Shown: piece after piece, positions 26,388 through 35,450 of the stretch
Layout: each line of letters starts with the position of its first letter
Numbering within the stretch: position 1 is the stretch's first letter
DNA from: Chitinophaga terrae (ex Kim and Jung 2007)
GTDB lineage: Bacteria; Bacteroidota; Bacteroidia; Chitinophagales; Chitinophagaceae
Direction of reading: 5' to 3'
DNA: 64,000 nucleotides
Assembly: GCF_900107795.1 (NCBI RefSeq)
Contig: NZ_FNRL01000012.1
Coordinates: 124,001-188,000, forward strand
Made by a program: the position numbers and the translations under genes
The notes under the pieces: generated by a model
What the model saw: the letters and a program-made list of their open reading frames with translations, nothing else
Databases searched by the model: none
Told to the model about the DNA's origin: nothing

Positions 26388-27386
26388 CTAAGCAAACAAG
26401 CTGCGTAAAAGCTCGTATGATTTCAGGCGGGCATCCTGGTCATACACGTTTGCAGTAACAATAATTTCATCAACCGCCGTAACATCAATAAACTGGCGGA
26501 TTTGCGTATCAACAGTCGCTTTGCTTCCTATAAAAGTACAGGTAAGCATTTGTTGAAGATGCGCGTATTCGTATTCATTCCAGATACCGTCCATACTATC
26601 GACAGGCGGCGGAAGTTTGCGAAGTTTTCCCCTGATCACTCCCAGGAACATCTGGTAAAACGAAGTGGCAAGCCTGTTGGCTTCTGCATCCGTATCGGCG
26701 GCGATCACGTTTACACAAGCCATGGTATAAGGCTTATCCAGGTATTCAGATGGTTTGAACTGTTGCCGGTAGATCTTTAAGGCGGCATGCAGCTGCGCCG
26801 GTGCAAAATGACTGGCGAATGCATAAGGCAAACCCATAACGGCCGCCAGGTAGGCGCTGTCGGTGCTGGAACCTAATATCCAGATCGGGATGTCCAGGCC
26901 TTCGCCGGGAACCGCCCTGACAGGACCTGTATTATCGGCGGAGAGGTAGTGTTGCAGTTCCTGGATCTGTTCAGGAAATTCATGCGCTGCCGCCACATGA
27001 TCACGGCGCAGGGCGCGGGCGGTGATCTGGTCGGTACCGGGAGCGCGTCCCAGCCCCAGGTCGATCCGGCCAGGGTACAGCGATTCCAGCGTGCCAAATT
27101 GTTCTGCTACTACCAGGGGCGCATGATTGGGAAGCATGACTCCTCCCGATCCTACCCGGATGGTTTTAGTACCGCCGGCAATATATCCTAATAACACGGC
27201 TGTAGCGGAACTGGCCACGCTGATCATACTGTGATGTTCTGCCATCCAGAATCTCTTATATCCCAGTTTCTCTACATGCTGTGCAAGTCTCAAACTATTG
27301 TGAAAAGCATCTGCAGGTGTCTGTCCTTCCAGCACGGTAGCCAGGTCCAGTACAGATAAAGGTCGGTTTATTCCTGTCGTATTCAT
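26388..27386 (-). CDS. LLM class flavin-dependent oxidoreductase (luciferase-like)
   Basis: From the ATG at 27386 (MNTTGINRPLSVLDLATV) the protein is 332 residues with a bacterial-luciferase-type barrel: RFWMAEHHSM (about 45-54), VGSGGVMLPNHAPLVVAEQFGTL-like text, and GRIDLGLGRAPGTD (about 104-117). These are hallmarks of the group that uses reduced flavin and oxygen on unknown substrates. The reading frame extends to 27416, but that upstream codon overlaps the -7 box at 27414-27421, so the shorter start is chosen. It is monocistronic. Confidence 0.9.
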   Translation of the reverse strand: MNTTGINRPLSVLDLATVLEGQTPADAFHNSLRLAQHVEKLGYKRFWMAEHHSMISVASSATAVLLGYIAGGTKTIRVGSGGVMLPNHAPLVVAEQFGTLESLYPGRIDLGLGRAPGTDQITARALRRDHVAAAHEFPEQIQELQHYLSADNTGPVRAVPGEGLDIPIWILGSSTDSAYLAAVMGLPYAFASHFAPAQLHAALKIYRQQFKPSEYLDKPYTMACVNVIAADTDAEANRLATSFYQMFLGVIRGKLRKLPPPVDSMDGIWNEYEYAHLQQMLTCTFIGSKATVDTQIRQFIDVTAVDEIIVTANVYDQDARLKSYELLRSLFA

Positions 27387-27413
27387 AGCTGATCTGTTAG
27401 TTTTTAGTTCGTG

Positions 27414-27421
27414 CAAAGGTA
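27414..27421 (-). promoter_or_regulatory. -7 promoter element of the LLM oxidoreductase gene
   Basis: CAAAGGTA on the plus strand is TACCTTTG on the minus strand, an exact TAnnTTTG match 27 bp before the chosen ATG. Confidence 0.65.
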
Positions 27422-27878
27422 CGACAATGCCTGGTGGCTAACGGCCCGATTACCTTTAGGTAAGCAGAAGTGAAGCATTCAGTATTTTCCCGAAAGAGTA
27501 GCAAAATTAATAATGTTACTAAACAGCCTTCTTTCTAAAATGGCCTGTTTTCAGGAAAATACATCTAAACATAAATTATATATATATTTTCACCAATAAA
27601 GCAATTTGGTTGAGCGAACCGGCATGCTTAGGATAACCCATATACCTGTTACTATGAAACAACAGTATGCTGAATTCAGGACCTCAGTAGTTATTTTATC
27701 CGAATAATGTTTTACAAAAATATATGAAAACCAAAGTGCAGAAATAATATGAATGCTGAAACAAGCGTGAGAAGCCGTGTAAGCAAAACTAATCTTACGG
27801 CTGTAAGGTCAATGAATCTTGACTAATTGCGGGTGTTAAATGAAATTATCTTGTACAAACATCTGCCAGTATAAAAAC

Positions 27879-27936
27879 AAAAAAAGGGTGGCAAGACTAC
27901 CTCCCTTTAATATTTTAACCATATCCTATGAAAAAC
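27879..27936 (-). ncRNA. Candidate small RNA with its own promoter and terminator
   Basis: On the minus strand TTTTG (27969-27973) is followed after 18 nt by TACCTTTG (27943-27950), which fits the Bacteroidetes promoter spacing. About 28 nt after the predicted start near 27936 comes a hairpin (27883-27908: AAAGGG and CCCTTT with an inner GG/CC pair and 8-nt loop) ending in seven U residues. The product would be about 58 nt. A 28-codon frame (27836-27922, starting MVKILKGGSLATLFLF) overlaps it but would need read-through of the hairpin. Confidence 0.4.
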
Positions 27937-27942
27937 CTGAAC

Positions 27943-27973
27943 CAAAGGTATATTCATCTGCGTTAGGTCAAAA
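27943..27973 (-). promoter_or_regulatory. Promoter (-33 and -7 boxes) for the candidate small RNA
   Basis: TTTTG, an 18-nt spacer and TACCTTTG on the minus strand give both consensus boxes. It is the only promoter in the window where I could see both at the expected spacing. Confidence 0.55.
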
Positions 27974-28070
27974 CCTTTTTTTGGTGAATGCATCATTATT
28001 TTCCGTGAATGACGCAAATAGATGGCTGTTAACCTTCAATTAACAAAAATAGGTGTGGCGCCATATTTTT

Positions 28071-29258
28071 TTAATTGCCTAAAGTTTTTAACGCGATGAA
28101 TGCCATCAGCCCAGGCCCTGTTTCAAGGGAAGTTTCATCTGCATCAAATGTAGCGGTATGCAAACCGGAGGTAATGCCACGATCCTCGTTTGCCACGCCC
28201 AGTCGATAAAAGCAGGCATCTGCTACCTGGGAATAAGAGGCGAAATCTTCCGCCGCCATCCAGATGTCGAGATCTACTACCTGCTCTTCGCCCAGGTATT
28301 CCACTGCATACGCCCGGGTGTTGGCTGTCAGCACCTCTTCATTGACCAGCACGGGATACCCTCTTTCGATCTCTATTTCGCAACTGCCATCCATACTTTC
28401 TGCAAGGGATACGGCCAGTTTCTTAATTTTTTCATGCGCTTTATTTCTCCAGGTTTCGTCCATCGACCTGAAAGTGCCTTCCAGCTTCACTTCATCAGGA
28501 ATTACATTCCTGGCGCCGTTTGCAATAATTTTACCAAAAGATAATACAGAAGGCAGGGAAGGATTGGCACGGCGGCTCACTATCTGCTGCAACGCCACTA
28601 CTATATGTGAAGCAATGAGGATAGGATCCACTCCCAGGTGCGGCATAGCGCCATGACCTCCTTTTCCTTTTACGGTAATATTGATCTCGTCGTTGCTTGC
28701 CATATAACGACCCGACCTGAAACCCACTTTTCCGGCTTCCAGTTCAGGCATCACATGCTGCCCAATCATGTACCGGGGCCTTGGATTTTCCAATACGCCG
28801 GCTGCAATCATTAAACTGGCGCCGCCAGGGATCACTTCCTCTGCCGGTTGAAATACAAATTTCACCGTACCCGAAAATTCAGATTGCATCTGTGCGAGAA
28901 TCTCTGCCACACCCAGCAGCGAAGCGGTATGTACGTCGTGCCCGCAGGCATGCATAACACCGTCGTTGGTTGAACGGTAAGGTACCGCGTTCAGTTCAGT
29001 AATGGGCAATGCATCTATATCTGCACGCAGGGCGATCACCTGGTCGGATGGTGCAGCCTTGCCTTGCAGCAAAGCCACCACACCGGTATTGGCCATTCTT
29101 TCATAAGGGATACCCAACGCTTTCAGTTTATCTTCGATAAATATAGCGGTGTTATATTCCTGGTACGAAAGTTCAGGATGCATATGCAGATGCCTGCGAT
29201 TTGCAATTGCATTTTCCCTGACAACTTTGGCCAACTGCCGGATCCTCTCTTTAAGCAT
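28071..29258 (-). CDS. M20 family amidohydrolase (N-acyl-amino-acid hydrolase type)
   Basis: The 395-residue protein follows the M20D/amidohydrolase pattern: RRHLHMHPELSYQE (21-34), metal ligands in MHACGHDVHTA (102-112) and QPAEEVIPGGA (137-147), a dimerisation insert (about 190-300) and a final His region (GLHTATFDADE). Members remove acyl groups from N-acylated amino acids and related amides, using two metal ions. It has no signal peptide. It is the last gene of the long operon and its start overlaps the DHDPS-like gene by 8 bp, which points to translational coupling. Its presence suggests that the operon substrate carries an amide. Confidence 0.92.
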   Translation of the reverse strand: MLKERIRQLAKVVRENAIANRRHLHMHPELSYQEYNTAIFIEDKLKALGIPYERMANTGVVALLQGKAAPSDQVIALRADIDALPITELNAVPYRSTNDGVMHACGHDVHTASLLGVAEILAQMQSEFSGTVKFVFQPAEEVIPGGASLMIAAGVLENPRPRYMIGQHVMPELEAGKVGFRSGRYMASNDEINITVKGKGGHGAMPHLGVDPILIASHIVVALQQIVSRRANPSLPSVLSFGKIIANGARNVIPDEVKLEGTFRSMDETWRNKAHEKIKKLAVSLAESMDGSCEIEIERGYPVLVNEEVLTANTRAYAVEYLGEEQVVDLDIWMAAEDFASYSQVADACFYRLGVANEDRGITSGLHTATFDADETSLETGPGLMAFIALKTLGN

Positions 29259-30324
29259 GTTGCAATAATTTTTGATTGCGGTCTTCTGACAAAAATTCTT
29301 TTACAAAACTATCATCTGTCAGGTGCGGGTAAGCGGCTGCAACACGGGTGATCTCTTCCGCCTGGCCAGGAGATAATACCTCATGGTCTTCCAGGCACCA
29401 GGCGCCTTCCAGTAAGCCCTGCCTTTTCAGTACTTCGTGTATACCGGCAATAGACCCACGGAATGCGTTGGCCGGATCAAAGATGGCCGCATTCATATCT
29501 GTAACGGCTATCCCTTCTGTGAGCAACTCTCCCGCCCCTTTGTAATTATCGTTAATACAGGCTTTTACCCTGCTGAACAGGCCGGCTACTTTTTGCGTCC
29601 ATACAGCCCAGTGACCCAGTAAACCTCCTGCATATTGTTTTTCCACTACACGGCCATTTACATTGAAACGATAAGTAGTGAGCAGATCTGCCACTATATT
29701 ATCGTCATTTCCTGTATACAGCGCAATATCGTCTTTCCTGGAAGAACAGGCAACTGCCCTTACTACATCCAGGGTCTGGTAACGGTTAAAAGGCGCCGTT
29801 TTAATGGCTTTCACACCCGGTATTTCAACAAACTGTTCCCAGAAACGGTAGCTAAAGATACGGCCTCCTACTGAAGGTTGCAGATAAAATCCGAAAACCG
29901 GGATCACTGCAGCCACCTGGCGCACATGATCCAACAACTGGTCTTCTGATAAGTCCTTCAATCCTCCCAGGCTTACCAGCCCTAAATGATATCCGTATTT
30001 CAGCGCCAGCCGGGCTTCCGACAAGGCCTGGGCTGTTGGTCCGCAGATCCCTGCCACCTTTATGAAAGGTTTGTCCAGCTTTGCCGCTTCAATTTCTTCT
30101 GCAGCCAAACGCAGCACTGTTTCCAGCAGGTTAAATTCGGGATGGCGGATGGCAAATTGAGTAGTGTGTACGCCTACTGCTACGCCTCCTACTCCGCTTG
30201 CTATGTAATACCTGGTGAGTAACCGCTGCCTTTTCTCATCCAGTTTTTTTTGTTCAGTAATGGCCAGCGGATGGGCGGGAATGATAGTGCCTTTATATAG
30301 TAACTGTTCTACTGCTGTTTCCAT
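29251..30324 (-). CDS. DHDPS/N-acetylneuraminate lyase-family aldolase
   Basis: This 357-residue protein has the class I aldolase barrel of the DapA/NanA superfamily, somewhat longer than the usual 290-310. The Schiff-base Lys175 is in GVKAIKTAPFNRY and the catalytic Tyr147 in VFGFYLQPSVGG; an N-terminal stretch of about 30 residues precedes the barrel. GGVAVGVHTTQF corresponds to the carboxylate-binding loop, with HTT in place of the usual G-T-T/S. The family forms or splits 2-keto-3-deoxy acids with pyruvate as partner, so it fits downstream of the enolase-superfamily dehydratase in this operon. Substrate unassigned. Confidence 0.88.
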   Translation of the reverse strand: METAVEQLLYKGTIIPAHPLAITEQKKLDEKRQRLLTRYYIASGVGGVAVGVHTTQFAIRHPEFNLLETVLRLAAEEIEAAKLDKPFIKVAGICGPTAQALSEARLALKYGYHLGLVSLGGLKDLSEDQLLDHVRQVAAVIPVFGFYLQPSVGGRIFSYRFWEQFVEIPGVKAIKTAPFNRYQTLDVVRAVACSSRKDDIALYTGNDDNIVADLLTTYRFNVNGRVVEKQYAGGLLGHWAVWTQKVAGLFSRVKACINDNYKGAGELLTEGIAVTDMNAAIFDPANAFRGSIAGIHEVLKRQGLLEGAWCLEDHEVLSPGQAEEITRVAAAYPHLTDDSFVKEFLSEDRNQKLLQHA

Positions 30325-30345
30325 TGTTCATACTTTAATATGTAA

Positions 30346-31362
30346 TTAAAATTTGCCTTCTCTCTCCTGGAAGTGCGTATCTTTCGAGATAGTTTTGCCG
30401 CCTTCTTCCATCCATGCGGCGGTTAAACGGATCATTTGCAGCAACGGCACTTTCGGATAACCGAACAGGCGGAAGCTCTCTGCTGCATTGCTCAGCAAGG
30501 CGGTAGACTGTTCTTCTCCCACAAAGCGGGGTTGCTTACCGAATATCTTCCCGAATTCGGATGCGATCCATCTCACGGAGGCGGTTTCAGGACCTGTAAT
30601 GTTTAAGAACTTAGCCGGCGCACTGGCATGCAGCAAACTGCGGATGGCATACTCGTTTGCATCGCCCTGCCAGATCACGTTCACATGGCCCATACGCAGA
30701 TCCAGCTCCCTTTCTTCCCTTACTGCTTTTGCTATTTCCAGCAATACGCCGTAACGCAGATCATTCGCATAGTTTAAGCGATAAATGAGGACCGGCGTCT
30801 GGTATTGATTGCTGAAGTGCTGGAACATTCTTTCCCTTCCCAGGCAGGACTGGCCGTATTCGCCAACCGGCGAAGGCGCTACGCTTTCATCTGCTCCGCC
30901 TGCAAACACCGGCGTTAACGGGTATACGTTGCCGGTAGAATAAACAACAATACGGGAGTTCTTATACTTCTCAGCTACACGGCCCGGAAGATAAGCGTTC
31001 ATCGCCCAGGTGAAAGCTTCTTTCCCAGTAGTACCGAATTTGGTACCTGCCAGGTACAATACATTCTTTACATCAGGCAAAGACTGCAAATCGGCGTCGT
31101 TCAACAGGTCGGCGGCAATGGTTTCTACTCCATTGCTTTCCAGTTCTTCTTTCAGCCCTGGTTCTGTTAACCTGGATACGCCTATCACGCGTTTCTTCAG
31201 GCCCGCGCGATCTATCGCCTGTTTTAATAATTTAGCAAGGCTGGGACCCACTTTACCCCCAATGCCCAGGATCAGAAAATCCCCGTCCAGTTTAGTTACA
31301 TCAGCAATCAATGCCTCAGAAGGTTGCAGCAGGCTGTCAACCAATTGTTCCAGTTGCGTCAT
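30346..31362 (-). CDS. NAD-dependent epimerase/dehydratase-like protein
   Basis: A 338-residue extended-SDR protein with a Rossmann motif (LILGIGGKVGPSLAKLL, about 30-46), NVLYLAGTKFGTTGKEAFTWA-like text, and VVYSTGNVYPLTPV (about 139-152). The usual catalytic YxxxK reads YGQSC (about 168-172), so the Lys is Cys. The NAD site looks intact, but the catalytic mechanism may differ from classic epimerases. It lies 21 bp upstream of the DHDPS-like gene and 120 bp after the Gfo/Idh/MocA gene, the largest gap inside the operon. The substrate is unknown. Confidence 0.85.
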   Translation of the reverse strand: MTQLEQLVDSLLQPSEALIADVTKLDGDFLILGIGGKVGPSLAKLLKQAIDRAGLKKRVIGVSRLTEPGLKEELESNGVETIAADLLNDADLQSLPDVKNVLYLAGTKFGTTGKEAFTWAMNAYLPGRVAEKYKNSRIVVYSTGNVYPLTPVFAGGADESVAPSPVGEYGQSCLGRERMFQHFSNQYQTPVLIYRLNYANDLRYGVLLEIAKAVREERELDLRMGHVNVIWQGDANEYAIRSLLHASAPAKFLNITGPETASVRWIASEFGKIFGKQPRFVGEEQSTALLSNAAESFRLFGYPKVPLLQMIRLTAAWMEEGGKTISKDTHFQEREGKF

Positions 31363-31482
31363 ATTGAGTTTATTTACAAGTATCTGTTAACTACTGTTTG
31401 CCGCCTGCGATCACGGTACGATACAACGATATCATCATCCTTTCCAACGCCGGCCTGGTCTTTTTACCAGTGAACAAAATGA

Positions 31483-32520
31483 TTATTTCAGTTGCTTATG
31501 CGCCCGTTTATAGATCTCAGACAGCTTTACCGTTGCCCCGTTCCTTCGTTTGCTTTCTTCTGCGGCTTCCATGAATGCCAGTATCTCCAGCGTTTCCTCC
31601 GGCCGGACCGGCGACTCGCCTGTTCTAAAAAAGGCTGCTATCTGTTGCAGCAACGGTTCATATCCTTTGAAAGGGCCCAACACCATATTCCCTTTTTCGC
31701 CGAATACCCTCCCGCCAAAATCATCAGGCCCCTTGCGCGTTCCCCTGAACGTGCCTATTCTTTCGCCGGCCCAGCGGCCTACTACTACATCCGCATCCGG
31801 GCTGAAGAAGCGGGTTACCGACTGGCAGCCAACGCCCATTACGGTAAACAGTGTTTCTACTCCGTGTATCCCATACCAGAAAAGATCAGGATGTGTTTTT
31901 TCCAGCGCGGCCGGACTGAAGGTATCGGCGCCCAATACAGCGCCTATTACCTGCTCTTTTGCCACTTTCTGCGCACTTTCCATGAAACGCAGCGAGGAGG
32001 CGGAAAAAACAGGGGTATTATATTTCTTTGCAGCCTCAAAAATGCGCATCCCATCTGCCAATGAAGCTGCCAAAGGTTTGTCTATAAATATCTTTTTGCC
32101 TGCTTTTAAAACCGGTAAGGTCTGGGCCAGGTGCGGTCTTCCATCATTGGATTCCAGCAATACCACATCAACTTTCGCCAATAACGCATCAATGCTGTCT
32201 ACTATCTCCACGCCCATATTTCTTACCTGTTCGGTGAAACCTGGCAGGCGTTGCTGGTTCAGGGCAATGTCGGGACTGGCCTGCGGAAATGCGGCCACTA
32301 CTTTCATACCTTCCAGCCCCGCAACCGGCGTGGCGCTGTTAAATGCTTTTGTAAATGCAATGGCATGGGTTGTATCCAAACCAATGATGCCGATCTTAAT
32401 AACCATATCGGATACACGTTTTTCTGCGGCATACAGCGGGCGCAGACCGGACATTACGCCCATTCCTATACCGGCCAGCGCTGAATTACGGATAAATTTA
32501 CGTCGCTTAAGATCTGTCAT
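31483..32520 (-). CDS. Gfo/Idh/MocA family oxidoreductase with Tat-type leader
   Basis: The 345-residue protein starts with a twin-arginine leader (KRRKFIRNSALAGIGMG, residues 5-21), suggesting folded export to the periplasm. It continues with an NAD(P)-binding fold (IKIGIIGLDTTHAIAFTKAF) and the family Lys in KKIFIDKPLAAS. The dinucleotide loop is GLDTTH rather than the classic GxGxxG. Family members oxidise or epimerise sugars and cyclitols. The gene is 17 bp downstream of a second, leaderless member. Exported forms often keep a tightly bound cofactor; that is inferred here, not seen. Confidence 0.88.
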   Translation of the reverse strand: MTDLKRRKFIRNSALAGIGMGVMSGLRPLYAAEKRVSDMVIKIGIIGLDTTHAIAFTKAFNSATPVAGLEGMKVVAAFPQASPDIALNQQRLPGFTEQVRNMGVEIVDSIDALLAKVDVVLLESNDGRPHLAQTLPVLKAGKKIFIDKPLAASLADGMRIFEAAKKYNTPVFSASSLRFMESAQKVAKEQVIGAVLGADTFSPAALEKTHPDLFWYGIHGVETLFTVMGVGCQSVTRFFSPDADVVVGRWAGERIGTFRGTRKGPDDFGGRVFGEKGNMVLGPFKGYEPLLQQIAAFFRTGESPVRPEETLEILAFMEAAEESKRRNGATVKLSEIYKRAHKQLK

Positions 32521-32537
32521 AGCTTCCTGGTTTTAGT

Positions 32538-33818
32538 TCACCTGCCAGCCTTTTCACGGGCCTGCGTGGTGGTATAATATTTTGCCAGCATAGCGCTAAT
32601 TTCCCAGGCCGGCATTTCTCCAGCCTGTACATATTGAAGGAACCGCTTCATTACCCTGGCAAATAATTGCTCGTGTACTTCTATCAGTGCCGCTGGTACT
32701 ATTACCTCCCATTTATCTCCTGCTTCCCGCAGGGCGACGCCGGGGTATTGTTTATTCAGCAGCGCAAACTGTTCGTGCAATATTTTCGTGTATGCGGCGC
32801 TGTTCTCTACTGGTTGTATGTAAAGTGTTGGCCGGTATTGTTGTTCTTTATCCTGCAGGACCAGGAGGGCAGCCTTGCTGCCTTTGAGCAGGGAGTAGTG
32901 CGTATCGCCTCCGCCTTCCGGCGCTTCATAATCCCATTGTACAGTGATCCTGGCATGCAGGCCCCGAATGTTATAATCAAAAGACCCGTTCGCGTAAACC
33001 GGCAGCAAACCATCTTTTCCTACCACCGACTGCAAAGCAGCGTTGTACTCCGTTTCGCCTGTTATCGCGGCATATTGTGTTTTATTCAGCATCGTAGGCC
33101 AGGCCCGGGCGCTGTTGATGGAAATATCTTTCAAATAATCAAGCTCCTGTTCCGGGAAGCAGGTCCATTGCACCAGGTCTACCAGGTGAGTGGTTACATC
33201 TGTGATCCCTTCTCCCTGTTCTCTTGTATCCATGTACCAGGCGGGTCTTACCAGCGGTTTGCCTGCTACTGTTTTTTTGAAGTGATGTATACTTTTTTTG
33301 ATCACAGCCGGGTTGCCTGGTTCGCCTTTTTCCGGTGTTCCAAAAATTGCAGGGATCTGCGATAAGGCTTTCTGCAACACGTTATGAATTTCATAACGTT
33401 CTGTCATGATATCATAAAGCTGTGTATGATTAGCCGCCGCTGTTGCGAATGCCGCCTTCAGCGAATCAAAACCTGCCGCATCAATAGCCATAGGCTTATC
33501 TGCCAATACGTGCATTCCTGCCCTTGTTGCCGCCTGGATATAAGCAGGCTTCAACCGGTTGTTTCCTGCCAGTATCACGATACTTCCCCGTTCGCATTGC
33601 AACATGCGCTGCAGGTAACCGGGCCCGGTGTATACATCCGTTGCCCAGTAAACTTTCGGGCTATCCTTCTGGTTATAATTAGCTACCTGTTGGAGATATT
33701 GTTCGACCTCTTTTCCTGCCGGCGCAAATACTTTGATGGTAGTATCCACACCCGGGTATTGTTCCTGTTGTACTAATGAAGCATGGAAATGTCCCGGGTC
33801 TAAAGCTATCAACTGCAT
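32538..33818 (-). CDS. Gfo/Idh/MocA-like oxidoreductase with C-terminal oxidoreductase domain
   Basis: From the ATG at 33818 (MQLIALDPGHFHASLVQQEQ) the protein is 426 residues; an ATG at 33845 would add nine. ALDPGHFHA replaces the usual GxGxxG at the nucleotide fold, and MHVLADKPMAID carries the family Lys-Pro pair. The C-terminal half matches the putative oxidoreductase domain often seen in Bacteroidetes sugar loci (GITDVTTHLVDLVQWTCFPEQ, LHARITVQWDYEAPEGGGDTH). It is cytoplasmic. The gap to the upstream PQQ-type gene is 58-85 bp. The substrate is unknown. Confidence 0.85.
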   Translation of the reverse strand: MQLIALDPGHFHASLVQQEQYPGVDTTIKVFAPAGKEVEQYLQQVANYNQKDSPKVYWATDVYTGPGYLQRMLQCERGSIVILAGNNRLKPAYIQAATRAGMHVLADKPMAIDAAGFDSLKAAFATAAANHTQLYDIMTERYEIHNVLQKALSQIPAIFGTPEKGEPGNPAVIKKSIHHFKKTVAGKPLVRPAWYMDTREQGEGITDVTTHLVDLVQWTCFPEQELDYLKDISINSARAWPTMLNKTQYAAITGETEYNAALQSVVGKDGLLPVYANGSFDYNIRGLHARITVQWDYEAPEGGGDTHYSLLKGSKAALLVLQDKEQQYRPTLYIQPVENSAAYTKILHEQFALLNKQYPGVALREAGDKWEVIVPAALIEVHEQLFARVMKRFLQYVQAGEMPAWEISAMLAKYYTTTQAREKAGR

Positions 33819-33903
33819 AGATGATTTTTTAGTGAATGGGAACATGACAGTATTGTCATCGCTATTCCATTAAAGATAAAATTTTGCCTCATCAGTACTC
33901 CCT

Positions 33904-35433
33904 TTATTTTGATGAACGTAAACGGGATATTGCAGCAACAGGAACGCTATCTGCACGGTTGTTCCAACTGCCACGGATATACGTTAATAAAGCTGCTATT
34001 TCATCATCCTTCAGGAATGCGAACGCGGGCATTTGTTCGCCCGGGTTAGCGCCGGTCTTGCCATTCAGCACTGTTCTGATCAATGCGGCAGCCGGACCAT
34101 TTACCACGGCGCTTTGATCAAGCGACGGGAAAGATCCCGGCACTCCTTTACCATCCGGTTTATGGCAGGATTCACAATAGTTTTTATAAAGAGATTGTCC
34201 CTTGCTGATGCCAGCAGCCTGCGGAGCCGCCGCTTTCAGTATCTCTGCCGTTGCGGGTATCTTCGTTCCCCGCTGAAGCGCAGACAAACGGATGATCCTG
34301 TCGTCGTGCGGTAACGGGAAACCTTTACCCGGATTCCAGTCGCGGTTGCTGGTGGCAATATAGATATCGCCGTTCGGGGCAACGCAGATATCGCGCAGGC
34401 GACCGAATTTACCGGCGAAATATATTTCTTCTTTCAGGATACTGTCCTGTGCTTCGTTCAGGGAGAGCACCCGCAAACTTGCCGCTTTCAGTGTTCCCAG
34501 CAATATGCTGTTATGCCATTCAGGGATCTGCCTGCTGCCGTAATAATCTACTCCTGCGGGCGCTATTGTTGGCGTCCAGGAGCGCATTGGCGCAGTGAAT
34601 GCAAAGGAGTCTGCATGGGCTTTTTCAGCCGGCAGATCTGCCGGTCCTTCAATAAAAGGCCAGCCGTAATAATGCCTGCGTTGTATGTAGTTCACTTCAT
34701 CTTCAATGGCATCTCCATGCTCGCTGGCAAACAGGTGTCCTTTATCTGAAAATACCAGTCCCTGGATATTGCGATGGCCGGAAGACCAAACAGGACTGTT
34801 CCTGTAGGGATTATCTGCCGGTATGCTGCCATCGAAATTGAAGCGCAGGGTTTTGCCGTTGATGCTGGCGGTATCGGGAGCATTCAAGCCATTGGCGGCG
34901 TCGCCGGTCGACAGGAAAACTTTACCGTCGGGCGCTATAGCTACCCTTGAACCGTTATGGCCAGTGTTGCCCGGCAGTTCGATAAGGGTGAACGGATCTT
35001 TCAGCGTATCTGCCGTATAGGTATATCTTACCAGGCGGGAAACGATTGAAGAATCAGCGTTCATATGTGTGTAATCAACGAATACATAGGGTTGTTCCGG
35101 ATCTTTGGATACGGCCATTCCCAGAAGACCAAGGCTACGTTGCCGGTATACTTCCGGGATAGCGATCAATTGTTTCTTTATCCCTGTTTTCGGATCTACT
35201 TTACTGACGGTACCACTTTGCTCGGTGAACCAGATCTGGTCGTCCGGCCCCCAGGCGATCTCCCATGGCACGTTAAGATCGGAAATAAGAGTAGAGACGC
35301 CTACCCGGGTAGAATCCAGTTCCAACACCGCCTCGACGGGCAGTTCACGTTGTTGCGCCGCCGGTTTGCATTGCATATTAACGCCGGCAAACATCATCAA
35401 CATTAAACATGATCCTATGATCTCCTTTTTCAT
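33904..35433 (-). CDS. PQQ-dependent sugar dehydrogenase fused to cytochrome c (lipoprotein)
   Basis: This 509-residue protein has a lipoprotein signal (lipid Cys in FAGVNMQC), a six-bladed soluble glucose/sorbosone dehydrogenase-type propeller (about 45-390; LNVPWEIAWGPDDQIWFTEQ, NTGHNGSRVAIAPDGK, HRNIQGLVF) and a C-terminal cytochrome c domain with heme site CESCH (about 418-422) and axial Met in EQMPAFAF. The layout predicts periplasmic oxidation of a sugar or polyol with electrons passed to heme. It is 17 bp downstream of the Nramp-like gene and belongs to the operon. Confidence 0.9.
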   Translation of the reverse strand: MKKEIIGSCLMLMMFAGVNMQCKPAAQQRELPVEAVLELDSTRVGVSTLISDLNVPWEIAWGPDDQIWFTEQSGTVSKVDPKTGIKKQLIAIPEVYRQRSLGLLGMAVSKDPEQPYVFVDYTHMNADSSIVSRLVRYTYTADTLKDPFTLIELPGNTGHNGSRVAIAPDGKVFLSTGDAANGLNAPDTASINGKTLRFNFDGSIPADNPYRNSPVWSSGHRNIQGLVFSDKGHLFASEHGDAIEDEVNYIQRRHYYGWPFIEGPADLPAEKAHADSFAFTAPMRSWTPTIAPAGVDYYGSRQIPEWHNSILLGTLKAASLRVLSLNEAQDSILKEEIYFAGKFGRLRDICVAPNGDIYIATSNRDWNPGKGFPLPHDDRIIRLSALQRGTKIPATAEILKAAAPQAAGISKGQSLYKNYCESCHKPDGKGVPGSFPSLDQSAVVNGPAAALIRTVLNGKTGANPGEQMPAFAFLKDDEIAALLTYIRGSWNNRADSVPVAAISRLRSSK

Positions 35434-35450
35434 GATTACAGGTATATTGA

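Larger units (their letters stand above)
27422..28070. other. Gene-poor AT-rich intergenic region
   Basis: About 650 bp without a convincing protein gene, between the LLM oxidoreductase and the end of the long catabolic operon. It contains a TATATATATATTTT stretch near 27580 and, on the minus strand, a full promoter plus terminator listed separately. A 67-codon plus-strand frame at 27840-28043 has no gene-like features. Confidence 0.5.

Noticed and set aside
27840-28043. 67-codon plus-strand ORF in the gap after the LLM gene
   Set aside because: No signal, domain or promoter on that strand; the meaningful signals there are on the minus strand.
31550-32536. Plus-strand ORF (328 codons) opposite the Tat-led Gfo/Idh/MocA gene
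   Set aside because: The text is Ser/Ala/Pro-rich shadow sequence; the minus strand encodes a complete known family with a leader.
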